The position numbers and the translations under genes are program-made. This document shows, piece by piece, positions 15,061-24,133 of a stretch of 25,085 bases of DNA. This DNA is from a bacterium. GTDB lineage: Bacteria > Blakebacterota > Blakebacteria > Blakebacterales > Blakebacteraceae. How positions within the stretch are numbered: the first letter of the stretch is position 1; the number at the start of each line of letters is the position of its first letter. The stretch covers positions 1 through 25,085 of the forward strand of contig JALGWK010000029.1 of assembly GCA_025774205.1 (NCBI GenBank). The letters are read 5' to 3'. Under the pieces are notes generated by a model. That model was given only the letters and a program-made list of their open reading frames with translations, had not been told where the DNA came from and did not search any database.

Positions 15061-16545
15061 CTACCGGGGCGGTATCCCCAGCTCTTCCCGCCACTGAGGG
15101 TTCTGCCGTTCGCCCGTCAAATCGGAATGGAGCAGAATGTAGGAGCCGAAACCGCCGCTGGTGTCGGCGAAGATGAACATCTTGCGGCCCTGCTCAGCCA
15201 GCCGGTAATAGATCCACTCCACCCACGGCTTGTTGCCTTCCATCATGTGTGGTTCGACCTCGTCGGGCTGGCCGTACATGATCCAGATCCGTCCCTGATC
15301 GGTTTTCCAGCCTTCCGGCTGCGTTGGAGTGGTGAAGTTGTCATTGGCGTGGTCGAACCGCTGAAGGATCGCTTCCCGGTACTCATTCTCGGGCGTGCCC
15401 GGGGTAGTGTCCCGCGCAGTCCAGAAATTGATCAGCCAGGTCCGCTTCCCCTCCGGATCGAGCTGGTCGAATTCATCAAGTTCAGCCGATGTTGCCAGCC
15501 AGGTAATCTCGTTCCTGAGTCGTATGACCGCCTCGGCCGTCATGTTGATCGTGCTCAACTCATCGGCCTCCACAGCCTGGATCTCGCTGTATATCTGGAA
15601 CGGCTTCCGGCGGACAGCCCGCTGACCGGTCGCGTCGTCGGTGATTTCCACGTACAGGTGGTAATCACCGCTCGGGATGATGAGCGGATTGAGGTTCCCG
15701 ATCGCGACCATGTCGTTCGAGGACCTGATCGGTTTCGTGATCCGGTCCTCGAATACATGCCGGTGATCGACGTTCAGTCCCTCGATGTAGACCGTCCGGG
15801 TGTAGGTGTTCTGCTCTCCAGCAGGGCCTATCGGCTCCGACAGGCCGTACACCTCGGCATAGAACGACATGGGATGGAAGTTGAGGCCGAACAGCCGGAG
15901 GGGGTTGGGGATGACCTGCAGTCCGTTCTTGACGAACCTGTTCGGGGATGCCGCCGGTCCGAGGCGCACGGTGAATTCGATGTCACTGATGGTAAGCTGG
16001 GAGGAGGTGTAATCGGGTATCACCACCGTCCGGCGATCCACCCCGATTCTGGTGTCATCCTGCAGCTGACTGTTCTTGTCGGTGATGGTGGTGATGAATC
16101 GATACGTGCCCGGCGGAAGGTAGAGACGATAGATATCGAAGATGGTCTGGGGCTCATCTACCTCGGCCTGGTTCCCGGTCTGGAATACCGTCGGCCAGCT
16201 GTCCCATTTGACCCGGTCGCCGATCTCGGTCTCCACCACGGTCTCGAGCATCCAGAGGGCGGACCAGGTATCCGGCGTGTCGGGGAGCGGGATGAAGGTC
16301 AGGTTCTGCCGTTCGAAGGCATAATAAATCTCAATATAGGTCAGAGAGGGATCCTGGAGGTTGCGGTAGCTCACCACATCCACGTAGATCTGGACATCGC
16401 CGGTGAAGCTCTGGGAGATGAGCCATTCCTGCTGTGCGTTCGCCGTCCCACTGCCGCCCGTCAACAGGATGACGGCTGTCAGGAGAGCCGTCAGACCATA
16501 CCGGCTGCCCCTCCGTGAACGATTCTGTGGACAACGTGAAGACAT
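15061..16545 (-). CDS. Exported GWxTD-domain protein (canonical motif GWKTD)
   Basis: From the ATG at 16545 the protein is 494 residues, with a signal peptide (basic stretch, LTALLTAVILLTGG, cleavage near ANAQ). Two beta-sandwich regions follow, with LTISDIEFTVRLG in the middle. The C-terminal GWxTD domain contains INFWTARDTTPGTPENEYR, EGWKTDQGRIWIMYGQPDE (GWKTD about 412-416) and EWIYYRL. The open frame extends up to an ATG at 16614 that overlaps the upstream stop as ATGA, but this would push the signal peptide more than 20 residues inward. GAGGA about ten bases before 16545 supports the inner start. It is probably translated with the upstream paralogue (16611-18026). Function is unknown; the context suggests surface or secretion machinery. 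Confidence 0.88.
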   Translation of the reverse strand: MSSRCPQNRSRRGSRYGLTALLTAVILLTGGSGTANAQQEWLISQSFTGDVQIYVDVVSYRNLQDPSLTYIEIYYAFERQNLTFIPLPDTPDTWSALWMLETVVETEIGDRVKWDSWPTVFQTGNQAEVDEPQTIFDIYRLYLPPGTYRFITTITDKNSQLQDDTRIGVDRRTVVIPDYTSSQLTISDIEFTVRLGPAASPNRFVKNGLQVIPNPLRLFGLNFHPMSFYAEVYGLSEPIGPAGEQNTYTRTVYIEGLNVDHRHVFEDRITKPIRSSNDMVAIGNLNPLIIPSGDYHLYVEITDDATGQRAVRRKPFQIYSEIQAVEADELSTINMTAEAVIRLRNEITWLATSAELDEFDQLDPEGKRTWLINFWTARDTTPGTPENEYREAILQRFDHANDNFTTPTQPEGWKTDQGRIWIMYGQPDEVEPHMMEGNKPWVEWIYYRLAEQGRKMFIFADTSGGFGSYILLHSDLTGERQNPQWREELGIPPR

Positions 16546-16610
16546 GTTAATCCGGTCCTCTCTGATGATGCTGTTAACCGATGTTGAAGCCTGCCGATTC
16601 ATCAATTCCA

Positions 16611-18026
16611 TCAACGTTCCGGCGGGATCTGCATCCGGACCCTCTGCCGGTACTCATCCCGGTTCATCAGCTTGAAATCACCGAAACCGGAATCATCTTC
16701 GAAGAGAAGCTGCAGCCTCTCACTGTTATACACCCAGACCTGCGCGGGATTCGATCCTCTGGCGAATTCCGAACGTTCGACAAAGTCGGGCAGACCCAGG
16801 GTCAGGTAGACTTCGCCGCGATCGGTCGCCCACCCATCCAGCTGCGGAATGCTGAACATCTCGTTGGCATAGGCCACCCGGCGGTAGTACTCGAGCATGA
16901 CCTCATTCCGTTTCGTTCCCGGAGACGGATCACGGCTGGCCCAGAACTGCCTGAAGAAGGCGAGCCGTCGTTCTTCGGGAGCGCTGCGCAGCAGTCGAAG
17001 CTCCCGCTCGGAGGCGATGTATCGGAGCTGGTTGACCGCCTTCTCGTAGTCCTCGAATGCCAGTGTCAGGTACGACTCCAGGACCGTGAACTCCCGCTCA
17101 TTGGACACCGTCGTTCCCGATCCCATGTCGGTGATATCGATCTTGAGCTGGTATTTTCCGGGGGTGAGATCCTGGATGTTCATCTCGACCGAGTTGAAGG
17201 CTGAGGAGCCCGGTTTGTCATGCCGGCGCATGAAATAGATCGCCGTCTCACCGGTGTCATTCAGCACGTAGAACTCCACCCGGTAGAGCCGGTCCTGCTC
17301 GGTCCGACGCACCGGATTGAAACCGTAGACCTCGTAGTAGGCCAGCACCGAGGGCGCGAAGTTGGCGTAGATGCCGCGGGTGTTCGGGATGTAAGCGTGA
17401 CCCTGCCGGACGAAGAGCTGCGATCCGGCGTGATCCACGACCGCGCCGGCCGGCAACTGGGGATCGGACTCTCCCAGGTAATCGGCCAGAAGGATATCGG
17501 ACATGCCCAGGCGACTCTCGGAGTAGCGGGGCACCTCGATCTCGATACTGATCTCCTTCGGGTCGCTCCTGAACTGGTCATTCAGCGACACTTCCAGGTC
17601 GTAGGTCCCCGGATCGACGATAAAGGAGAACCGCTGGATCCGGATGATCTCGTCGGAAAGCGTCTCCTCGAACACCGGCGTAGTTGTCTGCTCCCGGGTT
17701 GTCTCATCGAAGACCTGTTCACCGCGGGGACCGACCAGGATCAGGGTCAGATCGTATTCCGCCCTGAAGGCTCCATCCGCCCGGGTGAATAAAAGCTGCT
17801 CGTAGGCGATCGAGATGTAGACTTCGACCAGGGTCCTGGCTGACGCCTGATCGCTCAGAAAGGTAATGACGCTGGCATGGAAATCGGGTCCGGTGATCTG
17901 GGGAGCGACCACCTCCTGGGCCTGGACCGGAGTCGGACCGGGGAGCCCCGCCGAGACCAGCAGGAGCGCGAAGGGAAGCGGCAATAAAAAGTGTCTCAAC
18001 AGGTTACTGGATTCCAGTCGGGCCAC
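16611..18026 (-). CDS. Exported GWxTD-domain protein (motif GWATD)
   Basis: The 471-residue protein has an N-terminal signal peptide (LLPLPFALLLVSAGLPG, cleavage near VQAQ), beta-rich regions that include SRLGMSDILLADYLG and YYEVYGFNPV, and a C-terminal GWxTD domain: RRLAFFRQFWASRDPSPGTK, DGWATDRGEVYLTLGLPDF (GWATD at 398-402) and VWVYNSERLQLLFED. It shares its architecture with the downstream gene, so the two are tandem paralogues; the stop and the possible downstream ATG overlap as ATGA. The start is GTG at 18026 with AGGAAA nine bases upstream. An extended -10 promoter lies about 130 bases upstream, so the pair may have its own transcript, separate from the PorV-like gene. The role is not established. 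Confidence 0.9.
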   Translation of the reverse strand: MARLESSNLLRHFLLPLPFALLLVSAGLPGPTPVQAQEVVAPQITGPDFHASVITFLSDQASARTLVEVYISIAYEQLLFTRADGAFRAEYDLTLILVGPRGEQVFDETTREQTTTPVFEETLSDEIIRIQRFSFIVDPGTYDLEVSLNDQFRSDPKEISIEIEVPRYSESRLGMSDILLADYLGESDPQLPAGAVVDHAGSQLFVRQGHAYIPNTRGIYANFAPSVLAYYEVYGFNPVRRTEQDRLYRVEFYVLNDTGETAIYFMRRHDKPGSSAFNSVEMNIQDLTPGKYQLKIDITDMGSGTTVSNEREFTVLESYLTLAFEDYEKAVNQLRYIASERELRLLRSAPEERRLAFFRQFWASRDPSPGTKRNEVMLEYYRRVAYANEMFSIPQLDGWATDRGEVYLTLGLPDFVERSEFARGSNPAQVWVYNSERLQLLFEDDSGFGDFKLMNRDEYRQRVRMQIPPER

Positions 18027-18158
18027 GCGTACGATTTCCTTTCACGTTGTCGAGGTCCTGTCTCAGGGCGCACCTCTACCGGCGGATCCACCCCGAAGTA
18101 ACCGTTCGACGCCGCCGGGACGGGTAACGTTCACACGACGGACACACACAATCAACGA

Positions 18159-18167
18159 ATTATAACA
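18159..18167 (-). promoter_or_regulatory. Extended -10 promoter for the GWxTD pair
   Basis: TGTTATAAT on the minus strand (18167-18159) matches the extended -10 pattern TGnTATAAT. The best -35 at 17-base spacing (GTTCTT) is poor. It lies directly after the terminator of the PorV-like gene and would give a leader of about 125 bases before the GTG at 18026. Confidence 0.45.
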
Positions 18168-18177
18168 GGAATACCCA

Positions 18178-18230
18178 GAAAAAGAACGCCCGCCACCCTC
18201 GTCGGCGAGAGGCCGTCGAAGACAGCGGGC
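18178..18230 (-). terminator. Rho-independent terminator after the PorV-like gene
   Basis: On the minus strand GCCCGC (18230-18225) pairs with GCGGGC (18193-18188), enclosing a smaller hairpin (CCTC/GAGG), and is followed by GTTCTTTTTC. A second hairpin with two 5-bp stem segments and one mismatch lies closer to the stop, at 18254-18278 (GGGCG-A-CGCTC/GAGCG-C-CGCCC). Together they should end the transcript coming from the receptor, cargo and porV genes. Confidence 0.6.
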
Positions 18231-18302
18231 ATTCACGTCCTCCTGCGGTCGGCGGGCGACGCTCGGAGAGCGCCGCCCTCAACCGCTACCTGATTTCTAC
18301 GC

Positions 18303-19406
18303 CTAGAAGCCCAGGCTGAAGAAGAACTGGGTGACCGACCCCAGGTCGCCGTAGTCCGCCATTCCGAAGTCGAACCGGAGAGCGTAACCGGCGAATGTGG
18401 TCTTCACCCCCGCACCGTAGCCAATCTCCATGAGCTCACGGGGCTTGCCCTGCAGACGGGCGCCCAGCTGCTCAGAGACCTTACCACGCATCCGGTAGCC
18501 AGCGCGCAGAAACACTGTCTCGTTCCACGCGTACTCGGCTGAGAAAGCCAGCCGGGCTATCTGATCGTTCGGGTCTTCGATGTCTACGTGTGCGGTGAGG
18601 CGGTTCATCTCGTTCGCCATGAACGTGCTGATACCACCCACCAGGTCGATGGCCAGCCCCATACGGAACATCAGGGGCAGGTCATACTTCAGCGTCGCCA
18701 TCTCTGCGTTCGGGTTCAGACCAGTGTAGTCCTCACTCGGGTCGTCATCGATCTGACGGTTGAACGCGAAGTCCGGACCGCTCATTTGCATCTTCGGACC
18801 CATGTTCAGGATCGCCATACCGAGCCGAGTGCCCAGCAGACCGGTGTTGAACGTCGAGCCGAGATCTATGGCTATGGCGTTCGCTGTCGCACGCTGAATT
18901 TTCTCCTGGATCCACTTGACGGTGAAACCCAGCGCGAACCGATCGGTCAGGACCTGCGAGATCGTAACCCCCATCGAGAGGTTGTTCACGCTGAAGTACT
19001 CACCCTCACCTGTCGGCTCTTCAACCGTCGTTACCTCCATCTCACCTGAATCGAGTCCGATGTAGTGGATCCCGATCCGGGTGTTCAGACCCAGAGGTAT
19101 GACGATACCGGTGAAGGAGTGGGTTATTCCCGCGTACAGGTCAGCCCTGTTCATCGCGAGGGTCATTCTGTCGATCTTCGAGATGCCGGCCGGGTTCCAG
19201 TAGAGAGCGGTGGCGTCGTCATTGGTCGCGAGACCAGTGCCTGCCAACGCGAGACTCCTGGCGCCAATCGGCAGCTTCAGGAAGTTAGCGGCGGATGTTC
19301 CCACCTTCGACAGATCTGTTGGAGGCTTGTCGCCTTGCTGCTGACCGTATGCAACCGACGCGGTCACCAGGAGCAGCGCACAAGCAATTGTGATTACTTT
19401 ACGCAT
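18303..19406 (-). CDS. PorV/PorQ-family outer membrane protein
   Basis: The 367-residue protein starts at ATG 19406 with AGGAGG eight bases upstream (19415-19420), then a signal peptide (KVITIACALLLVTASVAYG). The conserved PorV/PorQ start of the mature region is present: ANFLKLPIGARSLALAGTG, then NDDATALYWNPAGIS. Repeated amphipathic strands run to a C-terminal Phe (FFFSLGF), as in outer-membrane barrels. PorV in Bacteroidota is the barrel that receives cargo carrying a type IX C-terminal domain and passes it to the attachment complex; the broader family also sits in organisms without full T9SS. The gene begins 31 bp after the stop of a protein with a sorting-like C-terminus, which supports a cargo-carrier relation. 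Confidence 0.88.
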   Translation of the reverse strand: MRKVITIACALLLVTASVAYGQQQGDKPPTDLSKVGTSAANFLKLPIGARSLALAGTGLATNDDATALYWNPAGISKIDRMTLAMNRADLYAGITHSFTGIVIPLGLNTRIGIHYIGLDSGEMEVTTVEEPTGEGEYFSVNNLSMGVTISQVLTDRFALGFTVKWIQEKIQRATANAIAIDLGSTFNTGLLGTRLGMAILNMGPKMQMSGPDFAFNRQIDDDPSEDYTGLNPNAEMATLKYDLPLMFRMGLAIDLVGGISTFMANEMNRLTAHVDIEDPNDQIARLAFSAEYAWNETVFLRAGYRMRGKVSEQLGARLQGKPRELMEIGYGAGVKTTFAGYALRFDFGMADYGDLGSVTQFFFSLGF

Positions 19407-19437
19407 GATTGGTTCCTCCTTGGGACTCAGTGGTTGC

Positions 19438-22400
19438 CTATCGGATGATGGCAAACTTGCCAACCTTGGTCTTTCCGTCGTCCGTCTTCAAGACGTAGAC
19501 GTACAGTCCATAGGCTGCCTCCGTGAATTCATACGTCCAGATGTTCCAGTCGACCGTGCCGACCCGGTTGGAGTTGTACCCTCTCCCGCCGGCAACGGCT
19601 GTGGCGTCACCATGGTGATCAAGGATCGCCACCAGTTCCCCTGAGACCGTGTAGATCTGGATCTCGCTGTTGATGGGAACGTTGGTGAACTGGATCTTCC
19701 GCCGGTTGTTGCTCAGGTCCCATTCTGAGTAAATGTAGTACGGGTTCGGAACGACCTTGACGTCATCGAGATCGATCAGTGAATCCTCGATGGCTGCGCC
19801 CGTGGTGCTGAACTCGTACTGCAATCCGGAACCCATCGGGTGAGTGAAACCCCAGGTGAGCGTCGTACCGTGCAGATCCCGCCAGGTCAATCCGGTGTCC
19901 ATCCCGGGGATCGTCGACCACATGTGATCGAGGTTCGAACCACTCCAGTCCGACTTGGTGCCGTCCACGAGGTCAGTGTACGCCGTGTCGGGTGTCGCGC
20001 CGGAGTAGTCGCTGGCAAGCACCGACGTGTAGTGCCGGTTGGCTCCCAGCGGATCGTCGTCGATATCCCAGGCCAGGTTGGCGCCCTTGGCCGACTGACG
20101 CGTGTAGGCGATGTTCACCTGCCGGTCAGTCGTTCCGTCCACATCCCAGGCGGTACCGGGGAACATATTGTACCCCACGTAATCGTAGCCACCCGTGCGG
20201 TTGTAGACGTAAGCCATCTGTGTCGCCGTGGTATCGAACCTGATCTCGATCGTGGTGTACCGATTCGCCATGTCTGACATCGAGCCGTGACTCAGCTCGC
20301 TGTTCATGAACCAGTCGTCACCATACAGCTGCTCATACCCGCCGTAAGGTACATAAACCGTCGGGAGTGTGTAGTCCAACAGGTCATATACATCAGAAAC
20401 GGCATTGAACATGGTATTCGCAACGACCTGGAAACCATCCACGATCGGCAGCAGGCCGGAACCGTAGCCAGTATCATCAGGCAGCAGTGCCGTGTAGAGC
20501 ACCTGTGCCGTCGGAGTCAGCCGCTCCAGTGTGATACCAATTACTCCGGTCTGACTGTCGAGACCGTAGGCGCCACTGTCGGCCGTGGTGATCCGGTACG
20601 TACCGTCCATCGTCCCGGCGTCGACCATCACGTTGACGGACACAGTGCCGTCAGTCGGATAGGCGCCGCTGACTGTCGGGGTCAGGCTCGAGGTTGCGCC
20701 GCCATCCACCAGACCATCGGTGAAACCGTTCGGCCGCGAACCTGATACCACCGCGATTACAGCCGGCGCGTTCGGGTTGCTCCCGATCGGCGACTGCAGT
20801 GACGGCAGCAGCTGGACCAATCCCGTGGCCGGGTCGAATTCACCCTGGTCATAGGCAGTGATGGCGTACCAGTACTCGATACCATCCAGCGCCTCCTCGT
20901 CGACAAACGAACTCACCAGACCAGTGTCATCACCGAGGTAGGAGTAACTGGTACCATCCTTGCCGGTGATGCCGTCGGCAAGGTCCCACTGGCGATAGGG
21001 TACCCAGTTGGCGAATGCGCCCTGCACATCGCTGATCACATTGCCCCAGGTGGAACCCCGGTCCATAGACCGGAAGAGCCTGATACCCTCGGCGTCCTCG
21101 ACACCCGAGGAGGGGTCGGGGGTGGTAAGCGTGCCGGCCAGGTTCCACGTCAGGGTGATGTTACCCGATGGTGCGTAGTAGATCGGGTAGGCGTGAATCC
21201 GCGGGTCGTACTCCCGACCGCCCGGACCGGCGGTGATGCCGTTGGCAGAAAAATCGCCCGGCGCCGGCGGGGCTGCTGGGCCCGCGTACTTGATGTTATA
21301 CGTGTGCTTGGCGACTGCTGCCGCGTCTCTGAACTGGCCCCATGTCAGACCACCCACGAACGCCACGACGAAGTCGAAGCTCGCGCCTGAAGCCATCGAG
21401 AACGGCCCCGAAGCGGTGTAGTAGAAGTGGTCAACACTGGCCAGAGTCCCATTGTACAACTCGTATTCGACCTTGGTCTGCTTCAAGATCGGCTGACCGG
21501 TACCACTCTGTCCGGTCTTCCAGATGTTCGAGGCATAATTGGAGTCCATCACCGAGATGTCACCGGAGACCGCGCCGTAGAGAGCCGCCTCATCCCTCAG
21601 CACCCGGTCACCCCAGTCGATCAGGGCCACCCGCGTCAGGATGTTGGCCGGACTGAAGACGGTCGAGTCCTCAATCGGCATGCCGGCGACAGAACTCGTG
21701 AGGTAGTTCGCACCCGGGTCGTCCGGGTCGTAGTTGTCCTCACGGAAACTGCCCGTCGGGCTCTCCAGCACCATCTGACCCACGAAGGCGAGCTGCTCAC
21801 TCGTCGACGGGCGAGTGTGCTTGCCCGTCCCTGGGTCGAAGTTGGACGCCACCGAGAAGAGTAGCTGGTCCTCCTCGAAGTAATCGAGTGTAGCATCTGC
21901 GAAGTCATTGCTGCTCGGGCTGCCCTTGTCGCAGATGTGTCCGATGTACACACCGGTGTAGTTGTTGCTCGATGTGTTCGTGAACTCATACTGCATGTAG
22001 ACAACGTTCAGCGCCGAGTAAGCGATCGCGCGCTTCTTGACTTCAATACCCAGCGGGATCGACTGGCCGTCATTTTCCCGGTCGGCGTACGCGTCATCGA
22101 AGATGCAGTACGTGTTCCGGTCACCGGCCCTCTCCCACTTGAACCACGTGTCGGTCCCGGCCCAGACCTCTTCAACACTCTCAGGTGCGGGCCAGCCGGA
22201 CGTCGGCCAGGTGGCAGGCAGGTCGCTCGTCGCGTAGATCGGGTAACTTCCCTCCAGCTGTGGTGGATTCGAGAACTGAATCCCGCGGGCCCCGTCCTTT
22301 GCCTCCCAGTCCATCTTGGAGAGGCTGTGGAAGTCCGATGTTTCGTGGACCATTCCAGTCGGGTGACTAGTGCCCACGACACCTTCCACAGCGAAAGCGA

Positions 22401-22728
22401 CGGTGGAAGTGAACCAGTACGACCTCTGGGTACCATCTGCGTTGGGGAAGTTGCCGCGGCCGGCAGAGAAAATCCGGCCGAGCTGGATCCCCATGTTGTA
22501 GGTGTGAACTTTAAGCTGGGACAGATCCATAACCGACACGGCGCGATCGGTTGCGTCCGCGTCACGGGCAAGCGCTGTCGGACCCATATCCTCCAGGGTC
22601 ATCTTCAGCTGCGCCCGTTCTTCAGCCCATCCGGGCTGGCCCTGTGCCCAGCTCGCAGATGCCATGCAGGTCAGCAGCATGAAGGCCACCGGCCAGCGCA
22701 GCATTTTCAGCAAGCGTGGATAATCCAT
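19438..22728 (-). CDS. Large secreted protein with C-terminal sorting-type (T9SS A-like) domain
   Basis: From ATG 22728 (GGAG eight bases upstream) the protein is 1096 residues: signal peptide (WPVAFMLLTCMASASWA), a long N-terminal region rich in aromatic and Asp residues, a fibronectin-like stretch in the middle (GNITLTWNLAG, then GIRLFRSMDRGSTW), and a C-terminal module of about 90 residues. That module (VKVVPNPYYIYSEWDLSNN, KIQFTNVPINSEIQIYTVSG, YGLYVYVLKTDDGKTKVGKF) has the pattern of the type A secretion-system C-terminal sorting domain. It should be exported and presented at the surface through the PorV-like protein encoded next. No enzyme motif was recognised; a structural or binding role alongside the TonB receptor is inference. 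An upstream GTG at 22749 is an alternative start. Confidence 0.86.
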   Translation of the reverse strand: MDYPRLLKMLRWPVAFMLLTCMASASWAQGQPGWAEERAQLKMTLEDMGPTALARDADATDRAVSVMDLSQLKVHTYNMGIQLGRIFSAGRGNFPNADGTQRSYWFTSTVAFAVEGVVGTSHPTGMVHETSDFHSLSKMDWEAKDGARGIQFSNPPQLEGSYPIYATSDLPATWPTSGWPAPESVEEVWAGTDTWFKWERAGDRNTYCIFDDAYADRENDGQSIPLGIEVKKRAIAYSALNVVYMQYEFTNTSSNNYTGVYIGHICDKGSPSSNDFADATLDYFEEDQLLFSVASNFDPGTGKHTRPSTSEQLAFVGQMVLESPTGSFREDNYDPDDPGANYLTSSVAGMPIEDSTVFSPANILTRVALIDWGDRVLRDEAALYGAVSGDISVMDSNYASNIWKTGQSGTGQPILKQTKVEYELYNGTLASVDHFYYTASGPFSMASGASFDFVVAFVGGLTWGQFRDAAAVAKHTYNIKYAGPAAPPAPGDFSANGITAGPGGREYDPRIHAYPIYYAPSGNITLTWNLAGTLTTPDPSSGVEDAEGIRLFRSMDRGSTWGNVISDVQGAFANWVPYRQWDLADGITGKDGTSYSYLGDDTGLVSSFVDEEALDGIEYWYAITAYDQGEFDPATGLVQLLPSLQSPIGSNPNAPAVIAVVSGSRPNGFTDGLVDGGATSSLTPTVSGAYPTDGTVSVNVMVDAGTMDGTYRITTADSGAYGLDSQTGVIGITLERLTPTAQVLYTALLPDDTGYGSGLLPIVDGFQVVANTMFNAVSDVYDLLDYTLPTVYVPYGGYEQLYGDDWFMNSELSHGSMSDMANRYTTIEIRFDTTATQMAYVYNRTGGYDYVGYNMFPGTAWDVDGTTDRQVNIAYTRQSAKGANLAWDIDDDPLGANRHYTSVLASDYSGATPDTAYTDLVDGTKSDWSGSNLDHMWSTIPGMDTGLTWRDLHGTTLTWGFTHPMGSGLQYEFSTTGAAIEDSLIDLDDVKVVPNPYYIYSEWDLSNNRRKIQFTNVPINSEIQIYTVSGELVAILDHHGDATAVAGGRGYNSNRVGTVDWNIWTYEFTEAAYGLYVYVLKTDDGKTKVGKFAIIR

Positions 22729-22745
22729 ATTGTCCGCTCCTTCAC

Positions 22746-22898
22746 TCACGTTCCGAAATGCGTCGTAATCGACGTCAGGTAGCGGGATGATCCGGAATTC
22801 GGCACGGAGTCGGCCGCTGTCGCAGCCGGGCGGCCGTCGGAGGGCTGCGCCAACAGCCCCCCGATGCCTCTGTCCATGCGTTTCCGAAGTGATCCCAT
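22746..22898 (-). CDS. Possible 50-residue small ORF
   Basis: An ATG at 22898, eight bases after AGGAG, opens a 50-residue frame that begins MGSLRKRMDRGIGGLL and ends at a TGA (22748-22746) overlapping the alternative GTG start of the large secreted protein. No homology is recognised and the product has no signal or membrane segment. It could be a leader peptide coupled to the next gene, or chance. The good ribosome binding site and the overlap with the downstream start are its only support. Confidence 0.25.
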   Translation of the reverse strand: MGSLRKRMDRGIGGLLAQPSDGRPAATAADSVPNSGSSRYLTSITTHFGT

Positions 22899-23002
22899 TT
22901 CTTTGCTCTCCTGCATCTCTTCTCTTCAGACTCTAGAAGAAGACGCGGATCCCGATGTCGATCGACCGCGGCCTGGAGAAGTACCAGGAACGGTCGTAGC
23001 TC

Positions 23003-24133
23003 TCACTGTAACTTCTTCGCGTTAAAGAGATTCCGAATGTCAGCGAAGATGCTGTACCGCATCCCGAACGACTCGAAGTCACGGTAGAACTTCGCCGACC
23101 ACGAGAACGTCCATGGACGACGACCGGAGTTGGGCTCGAGCGTCTTCTCCTTGGTGGTCGGAGTGTAGGGCCTGCCCGCCGCGGCCGAGTAAAGCAGGCT
23201 CGCGTTGAACCTCTCGAAGGGGCGGATACCGAAGATCTCCGGACCCACGCCCTGCGGGATGCTGATACTGACGGACGAGCTCAAACGGTGCGGCTGGTCC
23301 CAACCGAGCACCCGGGGGCGCTTCGGGCTGGTCTCCAGCTCGTGACCACCGCGGTACCCGGCCCACGGGTCGTCGCGGTTCGACTGCGTCGTCATGTACG
23401 AGTAGTTCACCCGGGTGCTCCAGAAGTCGCTGTACCGCTTGATCAGCGACATGTCGATACCCTTCGATGACGAGTAGTCGTAGTTGAGGAACACGGTGTA
23501 GTCATACGGGTTCGAGACACCCTGGAAGAACGCCGGGATCCGCTCGGAACCTACCATGTTGGAAGTGTCCTTCGCGTACATGGTCAGCTCAAGAGCGTAG
23601 ATCTCGGTGAACTGGTGCTTGTAACCGAACTCGTACGAAACCGTCTTCTCGTTCTCCATGTTCGGGTTGCCGATCAGCGGTACGGAGTCCTCCAGTGTGC
23701 CCTGGATGTACAGGTTACGGTAGATCGGGTTCTGGAAGAAGTGGCCATAGTTGAAGTACATGACCGAACGTTCGGTGATCGGGTGCGAGATACCTATACG
23801 CGGTGAGAACTGGCTGCGAAGCTCACCGGTCTTGATCGGCGCGGTCTCCGGATCGGACGGGTCAATTACGAGTTCACCGTCTGCGTCGATCGGGTTCCGC
23901 GGGTCGATCCAGTAGGGGATCTCGCCGGCGTTGGCTGCATCGTACCTCAGACCCAGGTTCAGGATGATGAAGTCGTACTCAACCTTGTCCTGGATGTAGA
24001 GACCCAGCTCCCACGGAGTACGACGGTACTGCGTGATGTAGGGCGGGGTCAGGTAGAGCAGCTGCACGTCGTAGGTGTCCATCGTCGGGACGTTGTAGAT
24101 CGCGCCCGTCTTCACCTGGTGGTGCGTGGTCAC
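23003..24133 (-). CDS. TonB-dependent receptor, C-terminal barrel part (frameshifted)
   Basis: This frame encodes outer-membrane beta-barrel strands of a TonB-dependent receptor: LGLYIQDKVEYDFIILNLGLRYD, then QFSPRIGISHPITERSVMYF and YGHFFQNPIYRNLY, NPNMENEKTVSYEFGYKHQF, and ADIRNLFNAKK close to the end. It ends at 23003-23005, but the next frame continues SESYDRSWYFSRPRSIDIGI and finishes in RVFF with a stop at 22933-22935, the expected C-terminal aromatic strand. One extra base near 23006-23018 explains this. Upstream it joins the middle part by another one-base break near 24146-24156. The whole gene would end at 22933 and import a siderophore, glycan or peptide across the outer membrane; the ligand is not deducible. 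Confidence 0.85.
   Translation of the reverse strand: MTTHHQVKTGAIYNVPTMDTYDVQLLYLTPPYITQYRRTPWELGLYIQDKVEYDFIILNLGLRYDAANAGEIPYWIDPRNPIDADGELVIDPSDPETAPIKTGELRSQFSPRIGISHPITERSVMYFNYGHFFQNPIYRNLYIQGTLEDSVPLIGNPNMENEKTVSYEFGYKHQFTEIYALELTMYAKDTSNMVGSERIPAFFQGVSNPYDYTVFLNYDYSSSKGIDMSLIKRYSDFWSTRVNYSYMTTQSNRDDPWAGYRGGHELETSPKRPRVLGWDQPHRLSSSVSISIPQGVGPEIFGIRPFERFNASLLYSAAAGRPYTPTTKEKTLEPNSGRRPWTFSWSAKFYRDFESFGMRYSIFADIRNLFNAKKLQ

Noticed and set aside
15127-16518. 463-residue plus-strand open frame opposite the GWxTD gene
   Set aside because: No signal, motif or ribosome binding site; the minus-strand frame has a signal peptide and a GWKTD motif.
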